DNA of 64,000 nucleotides, from NCBI GenBank assembly GCA_932521035.1, contig OW051492.1:8494001-8558000 (forward strand), written 5' to 3'. The DNA comes from Oscheius dolichura (lineage: Eukaryota; Nematoda; Chromadorea; Rhabditida; Rhabditidae). Positions 44,814 through 58,659 of the stretch are shown piece after piece (the stretch's first letter is position 1; the number at the start of each line of letters is the position of its first letter). The notes under the pieces are model-generated. The model did not search any database. It was given only the letters and a program-made list of their open reading frames with translations, and was not told where the DNA came from. The position numbers were made by a program, and so were the translations under genes.

Positions 44814-47179
44814 ATGGAGATCTACACTACAGAGATCTTCGAAAGTTTTAATTTGTAAGTTAGCTTATAACAAAATAACGTATTGGATGTATTGTAGACA
44901 TGTTTTACCAGAGAAATTTTATCTAGAGCCGAGAGATCGGGAAGGCGGCCTACTCTCCCAACAGTATCTGGAGATAGACCGTCACTCAAATGCTATTAGA
45001 CTTGGAGGTTTGGAGTTATTTTTAATGCTTTGTACATATAATATTTTCAGATAGTACTCAGTTCCGGATCCCGTTAATAGGATCAGAAATTCATTTTGTG
45101 CATGGTATTCTTGGCACAATTCAGCTAGTGTCAGGTATGTCAACATGTATTATTTTTTATAGTTTTCGCTTATTTCAGGACCTGCTCTCGTTGTTATAAA
45201 AAGATCTAAACAAGTAGGCACTGTAAACGGGCATCTTATCTACACTATTACGGAGACAGATGTTATCCCTTATAAAAAGACAACATTGCACCTTACTCAA
45301 AAACAGGTTTGTCGGAATTTCAACTAGATATAAAGTTTTTAAAGGCTTGGTATAACAGACACTTCACTGATATGATACAAAGCATTCTAATTGGTGGTGG
45401 CTTTTATTTTTCTCGAACTATGGATCTCTCTCGTAATTTGCAATGGCTCAGTGAAAATACTACACCTGCCTTCCGGCAGATGAGTATGATCGATAGGGTA
45501 GGAATATTAATTTACAGAGGAAGTCAAGTATTTAGGCGGATTTGCGGTTTGTATGGAATGGGCACCTTCTTAATGAATTGAGAAAGGTTCAAGGCGTAAG
45601 TTGTTTGATTTTTTTAACAGTAATTTGGCACTTTAGACCGCTCGTTATTGCTTGCCTGTAATACATGGATTTTATGGCCAAATATTTGATAGCGTCAATA
45701 ACCAACCTTTCAAATTAGTCCTCATATCTAGAAGAAGTATTTTCAGGTAGCGTTTATATTGCTATTTTTTCTTACAAATATTTCTTTCAGGGCCGGTGTC
45801 CGATTTTATAAAAGAGGAGTCGGCATTGATGGTCATCCAGCTAACTATGTAGAAACAGAACAAATCGTTGAAATAGACCAAGATGCTAATAGGAAATTAA
45901 CTTCTTTTGTGCAGGTATGATTCCATCCTTTTTTCTTTATTTTATTTTACTTTCCAGCTCCGGGGTTCTATTCCTCTTTATTGGACCCAAAAGCCAAATC
46001 TGAGATGGCAACCGTGTTTAACAATTCGACCTACAGATGATCAACTTACTGCCTTTGTTCGCCACATGGAATATCAAAGGGCTAACTATGGAGGACAGCA
46101 TGTCATTGTTAATCTTATAAATACTAAAGGGAGAGAGAAAAGAATCGGAGAAGAGTTAGAGCGAACCGCTCATCAGGCTAACCTTCCTTATGTTAGGTAT
46201 TTTGTGTTTAATTATTTGGTATTTGTTTATCTTTAGATACAATCCCTTCGACTTCCACAAAGAGTGCCATTCAATGAGATGGGATCGGATTTCCATACTA
46301 AGAGATCGTCTCCGCCCGGAACTCACAGCTTTCGGGTTAGTTTACAAATCGAACAATTCAATTTCTTTAGATTTTTTGCATCATCTCTAAATAACCCAGA
46401 ATTACGAAGGCAGCAAGTTGGATTTTTCCGCACAAACTGTATTGACTGTCTTGATAGGTACAACTATGATGTGTTATTATTAAATTCACTCTTTGCAGAA
46501 CAAATGTGATACAGTGTATGTTAGCTCGGGAATCGTTAACTGATCAACTACAATTTTTGGGAATTCTAAGTGAAGGCGAAAGAGTGGAGAATATTTTACA
46601 ACTGGAAACTGCTTTCAAACACAGTGAGTAATTTATTTATAATGTATTGCAACTTGCTATAGTTTGGGCCGATAATGGTGACGAATGCAGCAGACAATAC
46701 GCTGGAACTGGCGCCCTGAAGGCCGACTTTACTCGCTTGGGCAGGCGAACCTACCAAGGAGCGCTAAATGACGCAAGAAATGCTATTACTCGCTACTTTA
46801 GAAACAATTTCGCCGATGGGTATCGACAGGTTGGATTAGATGTAAAATTTTACTAGTTTTCCGTTTCAGGATGCCATTGATTTATTCCTCGGCAATTTTA
46901 TCGTTGATCCAGCTAACTTACCAGCTACTCTGGAAACAACATTGATAGCCTTGGATCAGAATGGATTAGCTCTTATTGCGGCAGCTTTTGCCATGGCTAT
47001 GACTGTGCTTTGCGTGCTTGTAGCAGGTAGTCTTTCAAATTTTGTTTTCAAACAAACCAATATTTCCAGAAAACATTTCGGCAACTCTTTTCTGGCTAGC
47101 CGTCTTTATCTTCTGCATCGTCTTTATTTTCATAAATGGTGAAGAGTTTGTCAATGTGCCGAAACTAAAACTCGATTAA
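44814..47179 (+). CDS. sac-1: Phosphatidylinositide phosphatase Sac1
   Basis: Fifteen exons: 44814-44854, 44898-45007, 45051-45134, 45179-45306, 45345-45497, 45536-45595, 45637-45746, 45791-45914, 45958-46196, 46237-46335, 46371-46457, 46499-46623, 46663-46829, 46870-47026 and 47070-47179 (TAA). They give 597 residues (human SACM1L has 587). Sac domain blocks are present: FGILGTI-like [82 protein letters not shown]. The catalytic CX5R motif is CIDCLDRTN, followed by [18 protein letters not shown]. Two C-terminal membrane spans ([18 protein letters not shown] and [16 protein letters not shown]) anchor it in the ER, and the tail ends KLKLD, a dilysine ER-retrieval form. Sac1 dephosphorylates PI4P at the ER and Golgi. 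Complete and apparently functional. Confidence 0.95.
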
Positions 47180-47936
47180 ATTATGCCACTAATCCTGCCA
47201 TTCTATTCCTAAAAGGTGCAATTTATTTTATCTTTGTTTTTACAAATGTTGTGCGTAGAGCCTTCTGTGATATTTTAATTTTAAGTCACTATATATTTCT
47301 TCTTTTAGCTATTTATTTTTGTAGATAAGGTTGGTTGTAGGAGTTAAATATTTATCTCAATTTGCTGTATTTGACTCCAGGTGTGAGTTCAATTTTTCTG
47401 TCTCCCACTCGGTTTTGTTGAATATGTTTTTGCATACTCGAACCTGTTGTTTGTCTCTTTCAGGTAACACTCTATTTGATGCGTCTGACCAGAACTCCAA
47501 GAATGACCAATGATTTCTATTCCATTTTCAGCGTCAGTAAATTGGCGTCAAAACACAGCCATCCTCGTATCGTCTCCTATTTCTTCATTAGTCTTCTTGA
47601 TCTCTTCCTTTTCGAGAAGAAGAACGTGACAACGCTCTGATTTTACGGGAATGTCACGAGAGCGGAGGAGACGTTTTCTTAGCCATCCCCCATAATAATT
47701 GGCTAATAAACGAGACCTAGAAAGGTCTCCAGGCTATTTGCCCCCGTCTTTTCCACAAATCTTTGGTCATATGAGTAATATAATCAGGTTTTAGCGAAAT
47801 TTAATGGATAGTACGGCATGATACATCCTAAAAATAGCAGCAAATCTAATTTCATCCAGTTATTCCTATAGAAATACATTTAATTGCATCCATTTCGTTC
47901 TCTCACCGCCTTCCAGTTGCCGAGTGATTTTGTTGC

Positions 47937-47958
47937 CGCTGCACCCGTAAAATCTCGG
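47937..47958 (+). repeat. Solo MITE terminus
   Basis: CTGCACCCGTAAAATCTCGGCAG matches the left terminus of the 16828-16913 element. No right partner within 200 bases. Confidence 0.6.
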
Positions 47959-48577
47959 CAGCCATGGCGCCTGTCACTATATAGGCGAGTCGCTGCCGCC
48001 CACAAGTTGTTCGCTATGACGATTGAAAAAGAATTTCGCCGTTTACCCGTCTGAAAACGCCGTGTAGAATTTCTGTGTCTCTGAGCATATTTTTCCATTT
48101 TTTTGGCTGATAAAATTATAAAATGGATTCTAAACGATAGCAGGATGTCTGGTATTCGTTTCTCTGGCTTCTTTGCTCCTGTTGTTAGTCTTTATGGTTC
48201 TTTATCACCTTCATTACCATTGTGAGTGATAAAACTAGAGAAAAGGGGAAATTGCTCCTTTTACAGACTGGGAAATCAGGGTTTTTGATATTTTCAGCCA
48301 ATTATTTTAGGAAGAAGATCTTTTGCTCTAGTTAAAAATGGCCCGGACTCCCCGAGGGCACGGCTGATCCGGGGAACACGGCCGACTTTTCTCGGGACTT
48401 GTTTACTCGACTCCTGCCCGTCAAAAAATGGAGAGGATGCAAGTTATTTATGGGGTCAAATTATTTTTGAGTGAGAAGAGAAAGTGTGGAAATCTCAGAG
48501 GATATCAGAGATCGGGAAGAATCTCCTCAAAAGTGGATTGGAGGTAGGAGACCAGCGGGAAAGGATACTTGTTTCCA

Positions 48578-48665
48578 ACCCGTAAAATTTCGGCAGCAGA
48601 AGCGTATGAAGAAATCTCTATTGTAGAGAAACAAGGGTTGACCTGCCGAGATTATACGGGTGCGC
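48578..48665. mobile_element. Inverted-repeat MITE, copy 2
   Basis: Left end ACCCGTAAAATTTCGGCAG, right end CTGCCGAGATTATACGGGTGC, about 88 bases apart end to end. Same family as 16828-16913. Confidence 0.7.
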
Positions 48666-49014
48666 GGGCCATCGCCTTCTATCCTCCTCCTCTCCGAGTC
48701 CAGAAGTTCCCTCCCCTTTCCCTTTTACCCGAATACTCCCCGGGAGAGTCGTATTTCCTGTTTGCTCTCATTAGATCCTCGCCGTGTTTTGTCAAAACTT
48801 CCCCGCTGTTCAACGGAACTTGTACTCTCCACGGGGTGAGAACACTCCTCTTCTCAGTCGTTTTTCTCTCTGCTAAATCTTCTTCTTGGATTTATTTAGC
48901 ATACTATCAAAAGATCAGCATTTCTAGTTGGATTTTCTGGGCTAAAAGTGACTCAAAAATGGCCTATACATAGCCAGTTTTATTGGAGGAAGACGGGCTC
49001 GGTCTTTGATCCCC

Positions 49015-49118
49015 TGCACCCATAAAGTCTTGGCAATACAAAGGCGTAAAGGTATCACAGCGTTGTAATAGTTTGGAATAAAGACGATCCTCCTGCCGAG
49101 ACTTTACCGGTGCAGGGG
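49015..49118. mobile_element. Inverted-repeat MITE, copy 3
   Basis: Left end TGCACCCATAAAGTCTTGGCA, right end CTGCCGAGACTTTACCGGTGCA. Its interior (AAAGGTAT...CACAGCGTTGTAA...GAATAAAGACGATC) is closely similar, in reverse orientation, to the interior of the next copy at 49904-50005. Confidence 0.75.
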
Positions 49119-49903
49119 ATCGGAGGGCCGAGCCTTCTTCGTAATTCGTAGCTTTGCGTCACCAATCCCTTCCCCCACCCTCCATCTCGTTACTTGTCCC
49201 CTTCCCTATGTATACAGAATATATTAGCTATACGTTCTACTGCTTCTTATAGTCTGATTCCCTCCTTTTCTACTGTTTTTAAACCTAAAATCCACTAAAA
49301 CGGACCGGAATTACAGGCCACTTGTCCCGGGAGAAAGATACCCCTCCCCTGCGTCGTAGAACCCCTTCAAGTAGAACTTTATGCTGCTCCCTTTTTAGTG
49401 TTCTTATTCTCTTCTTGTCAAGAGAAGGAGAGACTTTGTTGAAGGAATCAAAAAACACTAAAGAGACTGGTTACCCGAGGGGGAAATTTAATTCTTCCCG
49501 GGTGAATGACGTTCGAAGTGGGGAAGATTAGGTTAAAATGGAGAAAGGGGACGCACTTTGATAGCAAAGCCACTCCTCCAGAAATGCACTAAATATTGAA
49601 AAGAAAACAACATTTTTGAAGGAATATGAGCGTTTTTTGGAGTTCTTGGAGGCCTATTCGGCGAATCTGTCACGGCAAGATATGCAGCCGGATAAAGTTG
49701 CAAAGTAGCAGCTTTTGCAGGATTTTTTGGATATAAATTTGGTCTCTTGGTCTTGGAGGAGGACTCTCTTCCGGGGTTTCGTGATGAGGTTGGACCTGTA
49801 CTCAGGGACCGGGAGACTGTTGGGGAGTGAAATCAGGGTTCAATAACTTCTACAGCCTGTTTTTAGCGGAAATGGGGAAACGCTCCTCGATAGTCCGATT
49901 TCC

Positions 49904-50005
49904 TGTACCCGTAAACCGTCGGTAAGTCGATCATCTTTATTCAAAACTGTTACAAAGCTGTGCCGCCATTATACCTTTGACCTGCCGAGACTTTACGGGT
50001 GCAGG
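49904..50005. mobile_element. Inverted-repeat MITE, copy 4 (inverted relative to copy 3)
   Basis: Left end TGTACCCGTAAACCGTCGG, right end CTGCCGAGACTTTACGGGTGCA. The interior read on the minus strand matches copy 3, so the two are insertions of one subfamily in opposite orientations. Confidence 0.75.
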
Positions 50006-50082
50006 GGATCGGACTATCGAGGACCGAACCCGTTTCAGGGTTTCGGTTCAAAAACCTTTAAATTTTCGATCTCTGAATAGCA

Positions 50083-50320
50083 GATTACTGTAACAATATT
50101 CAGTTTGCTCTGTGGGTCCCGTAGCGAAGACTATATCTTTGGAACATCTGTCGTGAATTGGACTAGAGCTCACAGCGGTCCGGATACCGTACACTCTAGG
50201 TTGCAACTACAGGTCGCTAGTTTCTGTGGAAATTTCATGGCTCTTCGAGACCTTTGCCCGGCGATATACTGTAGAAATACCCTGCTCTGTCTTGGGTATC
50301 CCACAGCGAAGACGACTGCA
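50083..50320 (+). repeat. Short dispersed repeat containing TACTGTA
   Basis: Two related units of about 60 bases start at 50083 (GATTACTGTAACAATATT...GCTCTGTGGGTCCCGTAGCGAAGAC) and 50263 (GATATACTGTAGAAATACC...GCTCTG...GGTATCCCACAGCGAAGAC). A third, more diverged unit starts near 55514. TACTGTAG-type repeats are common in Caenorhabditis genomes as well (recollection). Confidence 0.5.
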
Positions 50321-50931
50321 TCTAGGTAATATTCATTAGAAGGGGACTCTCCAAGCTGTTTCTACTACAAAATAGGCTGGTTAAAATGCTCTCCCGGTAA
50401 AAACAACCACCTCCTCCCGTTGCTGTTGATCTCCCATCGAGGGATGAAGGCTGCCTGAAATATTCCACGAGCCGTTCCAATTTTAGACCCGTCCAGCGAC
50501 CACTTCGACCCTCACTTGGAATACAAACATGAAGGAGATCGAGGAACATCTCTTCCCTTTCTCTCTCCTCCCCCCCCTTTCTCCCCATTATGACATCTTC
50601 TCCTCCTTCTTCTCCCCTTCCATTCATCCCTTATAATATATCCACGTCACACTGGTCCCCTCCTCTTGTTGGAGAGAGAAAGGGAAGGGGAAATAGAAGG
50701 AGTAGGCCCCCTTCCTTCCCTCTCGCCCATAATTTATTTAGTTGTCACTAGCTGCTCTTTTTTCCTTGGGGGCAAATTCCTTGATTCGGTGGCAGGGGGG
50801 CCAAGAGTCAGAGGGGGACTTCCTGATTTAAATTGGGTTGGAAAGGAGGGACAAAACTGCGTTTACTTTGATCCACGGGAGAAAACAAAAGACCAAATGG
50901 ATTCTAACCTTTGAGCAGCCTGCTTCACCCG

Positions 50932-50953
50932 TCTGCACCCGTACAGTCTCGGC
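50932..50953 (+). repeat. Solo MITE terminus
   Basis: CTGCACCCGTACAGTCTCGGCA resembles the left terminus of the same family; no partner was found nearby. Confidence 0.5.
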
Positions 50954-53900
50954 ACCCCCGTCTGCCCGATCCAAAACTAACAGAGAGAGCAGAGTTCACC
51001 CAGTCCTCCAGGCGGGCATTCCCCAAAAAAGCCTCTGAATTCTGATAAAATCCACACGAATATAATTATACGGAGCCGAGTAATTTGCCCGAACGGTCAT
51101 GCCATCTACAACTTCCTCTACAAGGAAGCCATCACGGAGAAGAAGGAGAAGGCTGAGCATGGGATCTTCCCCCCGTGCTGACTAGGGCCAACGAGTTGGG
51201 CCGACGGAGCATGACGATGCCTGACATTCGCCTCACACATCGAACAGAATCCTTGCCGGCTTCTCATCCCTAGGGCTGCCTTCTAATTTGTTTAGAATTG
51301 AAATTTCACTGTACGAACCGGTACGAGACGGGGAATTAGCTCGTTTCTACCCATTTTGGCCCAAGCAACAACTGAAACTTGGGCCTCCACCGGCTCTTAC
51401 GGTGAAGTTTCAGTCCCAAGCATACCACAAGGTAGTCTTTGACGTGTCCCATGAAATGCCTTTGAAAATTTTATTTCAAATGAGGCGCAAACTGTCAGGC
51501 CCTGAACGGCAGTTTCCTGGCTTTCTGATAGAAGTTCGGAGCCTGCTCTCGTTTGACCTGGATCCCCTTGTTCCCAGGATGGCTGCTTTTCATTCCCCTA
51601 ATCCCGTTTATAACGAATAAAGTGCGTAGGGCTTCGTTTAGTTGGGGGTTACCCTTTCTCTTTTTCTTTTTTTATTTTCTGCTGTCAAATCCCCCTTCGA
51701 AATAAGATCAAGAAACCCTTTGTCCAGCAGCCGGGGTGAATGTCTTCCAGACGAGGGCGACTGACGTGGCTGTCCTCCCCTCCCTTGTCCTTCTCTTTCC
51801 CCTCGAACTAAACATTCCGATCCCCCGTCTCTCTCTCCCCGCCGCGCTCTTCCTGGTATTTTTTATTCATGATATAATTTTCTCACGCCGTCGTATGTTT
51901 TCTTCCCGTACAAGGAAGCTCATCCCCCGTCCTCCAGTCTCCCGTCCTCCTCCCCCGTCCTCCTCCTCCACGGCCGAGCAGTTAGTTATCAGTCTGCCAA
52001 CATCTTTTTTAAATTACAAACTATTCTCCGAAAGGAGACCAACTCAAAGTAGTAGCGGTGATTCCACTCTCTTCCATGTGTTCTTTAATCAGAGAAGAAA
52101 TGACCAGAGAACGGGATAAAGGGCAATCGAAGGAAGGAGAAATAATGAGAGAATTAGGCTAATAAAAAGGCTCCTTCGTGTAGATGGAAGTGGGCCAGTT
52201 TTGTGCCCTTCTATGAGACTCAAAATAAGAATATTTAAAACATTTTCCGCCTAAAAAATTGACCATTTTCTCCTGAACAAGGGCCTGTACTCGTTTTTAA
52301 AAACTAAACGAGTAAATTTGAAGCAAGAGGCACTTTTAGAGCCGCAAAGGATAAACCACGGCGCAGAGGCTGTCCTCCCGGGCGAGCCACTCTTCTGCCG
52401 GTAAAACCTCTTCATCTAAAGAAACAAAGAGAAGCGGAATACATATGAGCTCCATTTTGTGTCTCTACTGCTCAAAGACCGCTTGAATTTCCATTTTTTA
52501 AAAGGAAGAGCGACGATCAAACGTCAGGGCTGAGAATTCAGGCCGACGCGCGGCCTTTCCTACTGTAATTTGGACTTTTTGGCCTAATTGCTCCTTCCAA
52601 GACTTGCCAGGGACTTAGATTTTCAATTTACGGGTCCTGAAGCGAATAGAGAACTCAACATGAAGAGAGGAATATCAGGAGGCCGCCATGAACCTATCCC
52701 GTCGACAGTTGCTGTTTCCGGGGTACTGTAGCGCCTTGTTAAGGAATGTCCAGCCGGCCCTCCCAGCGTTTAAATAATGACAAACTGTCTTCTTGGTTAC
52801 AGTAACCCATCCAGTCGAGTCGCCCACATTTCTTTTCCAGCCACTGTCATCCCCCTGCCCGCTCGTCGGCCACCTATCCTCCACCCCCATCCTACCCACT
52901 ATTTTCCACACTCTCTATATGTTTATAAAAGACAAGTCTCTATGAAATTGGATCCTCTTCCTGCTCCACCACTTCTTCTCTGTTGAAAAGAGACCCAAAA
53001 ACAATCCGGGGAGAGAATAAGAATCTCTTCCGCTTCTCTAACTATAGACGGCCGTGGCATTTCAAACCAGTTCCCGGATACACGGACCAATTCTTCTGGA
53101 ATCTGACTGGGTTCTCAGATTTTACACGTTTCTCCCTTCTTGGAGGCCCTCTGGAAGACTGGAGGGGCTTGTGTCAACCTTATCCAGTTCACCAATAGAG
53201 GCCTTCTCGCCCTCCTCGTCCTCCAGCCGGTTGCGAGCCGTCCTCGCCCATCCTCCCTCCTCCGGTCCCCGCCATTTCTGGTGCCTATCTTCTTCTCTAT
53301 TCCCATTTTGTGCAGAGATCCATAGGTCTAAAATCAGCCGGCGAAGAATAATAGAGGTGTGACCATCCCGCCCAAATTTGCTTGCCTCCCCCCGGCTTGC
53401 TCTCTCCCAATTCCGGGTTCCACCTCCCCCAATTAATCCCGTCCCTCTCCATCCGTGCCGCTTCCAGGAGGGTCTCGGGGAGAAATGTTATTTGCTTGTG
53501 GAATTTCTGGCCTCGTCCTTTCTGGGAATTGTTTCTCCCTTCCTTATCCAGACGGGGCCGCCTTCAAAATTCACAACCTCCGCCTCCATTAAAATTCGCC
53601 CATTTTGCAGGGCGTCCAGTTAATTTCCAACTGAACCGCTTTCCTTCCGAGTCAACCATGGCTTGGTTGTTTTGTTGCTCTTTGGAGCGTAATTATGTCC
53701 AGTCGACCGTGGTCTAGGGACTCTCTGTTTGCGTTAAACACCTCACTAACTCCTAGAGTACTCAACGGCCGAGATTTTCCGACCGGGTGGGCAAGCCGGG
53801 CAGAAACCGACCCATTTTTAGGGTGCTGTATCCCTCTTCTTCTCTTTTTAGTAGAGGGGATCTTTATCCCTACATACTGACATGTTTTCCGTCACCTCTC

Positions 53901-56900
53901 CATAATTAGAAAATGCAATTTACTCTATGGTTTTTTTTTCTCTCTTCCTATTTTGAGAGATTTGAGAGAGGTAGACGAGGATCTCTTGAAGTAGAACCTC
54001 CTTCCTGGAAGAGTAACCCAGACTTTTTCCCTTGGAAATGGAAAGAAGGCGTTGGTGTGGGCTCCGGCAGGTCTCGGGCATGTTATTGTCCTCCGTCTCT
54101 CTCTCAACCAGGCGTGGGAAACAGTTTCCCAACAAGAACTTTTAAGGTAATTGAGGGAAGACAAAGGCACAACAAGCCCCCGGTTCAAGTTCGACTATTT
54201 GGACTTCTAGACGTAGCCGGCTCCAAAATAGCTCCGTTCCTTTGCAGCTCGAAACATTTTGAAGTGGTTCCGCTTCCTATTTCGGGGGTCTTCCACTTCC
54301 TCACCCTTCAAAAGATGTCTGTCCCAGCCTCTCCCCCTCAAAAAATTGTCATCCCCTGCCAAAAATCTCTACTTTTCCATAATTTATGCCAACTACACAT
54401 GGAATGTTTTCTGCCCAACTGATTTATTCACCAGATGGCAAGGTTGAAGTTTTTGGCGGCCTGATCTCGTGCTTTTTTATATCTTCTCCCCAAAATTAGA
54501 ACGTCTGGCTACCGTAATCCATTTCTTACGTTTTCCACTATGTAATAGACTATCAAGCTGACCAAAGCTCGTGCCCCGTCTCCCGTAGTGGCTGTCTCCC
54601 TGCGTCACACTAAAATCCCTCCTAGTCCCGGTCATTCAAGAATTTTCCCGCCTCCCAGACCCTATTTTAAAATGCTCTTTTCGCACTCTCTCTCTCTCTT
54701 TTTTCCCGACAATTTCAAAGCCCAAACGGCGCTGAGAACGTCATTTAGAGACGGACGGAGACGGCCGGAAGGATATTATGCTTCGGAGGCTTTTCTAATG
54801 TCACCAGGGAGAGGGCAGCCGGCGACGTCATCCAACTTTACCCGGGGCGGAAGTTATTCAAGACAACACACCTATACAATGTGTTTTTGACGTCTTTTCC
54901 CGTGTTTTGGAGGACAGGCTCTGGCCCTAACAAGACACCCCAAAATTAGTCAGTCTGTACCCGTCCTTTCTCCGTCTAATTGCCCGGACAAACACCGATG
55001 CTAACGCGGTTAAAAGGTGTTAAGTAGAGCCCAGAAAGACCAGGAGGATTCCCTCTCCGAGCTGGTCACAGTTCAGGATGAGCTGACCTCAGAGGGCGGA
55101 TGGCGACCATGTGGGGTCTTGGGGCTCACAAGGGATCCCTTTCTGGTGCCAGACAAGGGTAACCATTTTTGTTAGGAAGCTTTTCCCTTCCTGTACCAAA
55201 CGTGCTCCTTTACAATACAGTAAGTCTTGCGTTTGAAGCATCCAAACCCTAGGAGCACCTCAAAGTGGACAGCTGGACGAGGGCCATCGCACTTTTGCTT
55301 GGGGGATGTACGATTGAGGAGTTATTTTTGCTACTATGGAGAAAAAAACAAATGAGCTCAAGCGTTAGGGATCTAATTATTCTTGTTAGCCCACTATCCT
55401 CCCGCGAAACTTGGTTAAAGGATCTCGGCCGAGTGAGCCTGGGGTATGGTCCATTTCCAACGAAAATTCCGCGCCTTTTCGAGACTCCCTGACTCTTTTC
55501 CTATTCTGATTCAGGATTACTGTAGCAATCTTCCATTTTTTTTTTGCTCAATGGTGCCTGTAGCCGAGGAACGCGTGGGATATCTGCTGCAATCCGGCAC
55601 AGTCCGCACTTCGGTTCATTTCCTTTTAGTTTTCTTCAAAAATTTAAAGCACTGAGATTATTTTTCCTCTCCTCTTTCCTCATCGTTTCCACAAGCCATC
55701 TTCCTTCTTATTTTCAGTCCAGACGGACTGTTATTCCTCTGCTCCTCCTCTCCTAGTCGGCCATCTTGATCTAGCCTCCCCCCTCTCGTCTCCCGCTCCT
55801 TCGTGCCTAGTAAAATATTTACTCCAGGTCAAGGCAATCTGTTTGCTTCTCCAGTAAATTTATTCAAAGTCCCTCCTTCTCCGATAAACACATTTTTTAT
55901 AAATGACTAAAAAGACGCCAAAGAACGTCTTCCGTCCGTCCCGTCGTCCACCCTCGGCTGATCTCCATCCTCCCCGGGATAAGACCCACCAATTTCTCGT
56001 TTTGTTGACGTTGTCAGCCGGCCAGCTCAGAGGCTCAGGCGGCTTCTCAGCTTTTTCAACGCTCACAGTTGGATCTTGGAGTCGTGGTCGAGGCGGATTG
56101 CTTCCTTCTTTATTTTCTAGTCAGTGAAAGCGGGAAACATCCGGTCTGATGGCTGGGACTGGGGTTTCCCTGTTTTTGAGGAAACTTTCTCCCTTTTCCC
56201 TTCTTCCTCCTGATTTTTTAGAACTTATTTTCCAATAAATCTTGATGGAAGTAGGCAGGTGAGAGAGTGCGAGACCCCGAAATCCCGACCGTTGAGTAGT
56301 CCAAAATAAGAGCTTCACGAGTTCCCTATTGGCGCCTTCTGGTTCCTTTTTTGAATCTTTTCCCACAGCATTTGAGCTCCTTTCACACCAATTTCGATCA
56401 TTTTGTTCATTTCGCCCGTTTTGATGTAGATCTGTGAGAAAAATGGGCTAATTTATGCCTGAAAGGTCGCTCAGAGTACTCTTGACCGCCCCTTGACTGA
56501 CACTGCGGTAGAGCGCCGATTCTCTCCCTCTTCTTTGAGGGAAACGGTCCTCTAGGCAGCTGGAACTTCTTTTCAACTCTTTAGCTTGTATTTCTAATAA
56601 AAAACCCAGTTATTATGTTATTTACGGCTTTCCACGGAGTTCTCGTTCTTTCTCCTCCGAGAACGTCTCGGCACGAGGTCTGGGCCTTCCATGACGTCTT
56701 CCCACCCTCTCAGTCGCGTTTTAAGAGCTTCCTTTGGAATTTCCTGCCATTTGGGTCAGTCTGCTGATTCGTGGCTCAGCCTTAAACGGAATGCCGTCCT
56801 CTTATCCAAGAATTTGACGAGTTATTTGTTTAGAACTTGTCTCCGAGTTGACCCAAGACCCGTTTCTTGTCCGTACGTCAGCTCGTTCTCAGCTGATATT

Positions 56901-58616
56901 TCACAGTTTTAAGACTTCTCCTTTTCGCTACGGGACCCTTGGAAAACTTGAATACTTTTACAATAAACTTCAATTCAAAGCGTGATAATTTAAAGGTCTG
57001 GGTGAGAAGTCCCAAAGAGCGGTGGAATATCCACTGGAAGCGGGCTTTACCCCCTCCTGTACCCAACCCCGAAAAATACAGTAATCCCTGATTTTAACCA
57101 CAGTTCAGTGAGCCCTTTTAATATATCTCCTGATCATCTAAATATCTCTTCCCCTGATGTGGCTGATCATATTTGCCATTTGCACAGCCGTCGGTCGCTC
57201 TCTCGTCGCCTTTCCGCGGTCTGACCTTATTTCCGTTCACCCCCTCAGTTCGGACACTCGCCAAATGTGCAAAGGATAGAAAAAGGCTCTTCGTCGATGA
57301 TTTTCTTGAACTTTGGACCAGTTTTTACCCTTTTCGGGTCAAAAAACGCCGTCGCCAACGGGTCTTTGCCCTCTTTTCCTCCTTGAATTCCCAAATTTGA
57401 CCGTATCCAGGGGTACTGTAGCTTCTAGGAGGCATCTTTTGACCTTCTTCCAATTTCCAACGCATTTCCAGCCTTCCAATCGAGCTAAAGAACCTCTAAT
57501 ACCCGGAAATGGGTTCAAATTGTCTTCTTCCCGGTCAAACGGCTCCTGATTTGGCTAATAATCCCTGCCGGCGGCGTTCTTCCTGTCTTTTACTAGATTA
57601 AAGAACTCTCTGGGCTGTTTCTTAACTTTGATTGCCTTTAAATTGACCCTGACCTTTGTCCACTTTTCCCTGGTCAGATGAGCCTTAATTTAGAGCCAGG
57701 GGAGGGCATTAATGACGCGTCATCCAGGTCTGCCGCCTGCCCCCTTCATTTCCTCGTCATTAGCCACCCGGACAAACCTCTCCTCCTTTAAATTCACCCT
57801 AATCTTATTGAGAAAGACGTCAAAAGTACAGAAATTAATTAGAGGGGGGCAGACTTCCGGAAGGCGGCGGGAAGGGCACCCCCAAGCGTCAACAATAATA
57901 AACCTAGGGAGAAGTACACGTCCTCCCCTCTTTCCCCTTTTACGAGGAGGAGGCAGACGGGGTTACTTAACTTATTTTAAGAGTAGGAACCTCTAGAGAA
58001 GGCTAATCTCCCCTCGTCCCTCACCGTTTCCCTTTCCGGCGGGTCATCTATCATTGTTCGTGTGGTTGCTGCTTGAGCCGGCCGATGAATTTCAACTTCG
58101 GTCGCTGGGGAGTTCCGAGGGGCGGGGGCTTAAAGATTTCTTCTTTTATTTTAACCGAGACAGCGCTTGTCCTTTCCTATCATTTAATTTAATTAGCGGG
58201 AAGTTTGAAAACAAGAGGTCCCTGGGAGACGAGTGGGGCCCACCGTCACCTCAACGTGGCTCCGTGGCCGAGAGGACAGCCTCCAGGATTGGAGGATGAG
58301 GTTTGGCGGCCTAGAACTAGGGAGGAGGATACGTTTTGAAACATCTGAACATCCCCTCCATCGTCTTCCCTTCCTGATGGCTGGCCTGTTTGATATCCCC
58401 TACTTATTTTCTGATCCTCCCTCTCTGATGGAGGCGTTGGCCGGTCTGCCGGCTCCGTGTACTCCTCTCGTCCACCCCTGGCCACCATAAACAAATCTCC
58501 CCCTCCACCCTCTCTGAGACTCCTTCTCGCCCCCTCTTCTCCCCCTTATTGAATTCTCAATTTCTTTCCCTACACTTTCTATTTTTCCGTCCTCTCCACC
58601 TCTTCATTATTAAATG

Positions 58617-58629
58617 CCCCCCCCCCCCC
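58617..58629 (+). repeat. Mono-C tract, 13 C
   Basis: Thirteen uninterrupted cytosines (G tract on the minus strand) lie 30 bases before the GPCR start codon, upstream of its TTTCAG acceptor. Confidence 0.8.
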
Positions 58630-58659
58630 GCCGTCAAAATATCTAAAATTTCAGAAAAA

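Larger units (their letters stand above)
47180..58659. other. 11.5-kb gene-poor region with MITEs
   Basis: I find no protein-coding gene I can support. Open frames are short, lack consistent splice sites and show no family motif. The region contains at least five termini or full copies of one inverted-repeat MITE family (separate entries), several TACTGTAG-containing short repeats, and pyrimidine-rich stretches. It may hold regulatory DNA for the GPCR downstream. Confidence 0.5.

Noticed and set aside
51040..51182. Plus-strand peptide reading CPNGHAIYNFLYKEAITEKK, ending at TGA
   Set aside because: Composition is protein-like, but there is no acceptor, no convincing start and no partner exon, and I recognise no family. 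Left as a possible fossil exon, not called.
51288..51620. 110-codon plus-strand open frame
   Set aside because: No motif and no splice or promoter support. It contains short inverted repeats (GAAACTT / AAGTTTC) that suggest repeat DNA.
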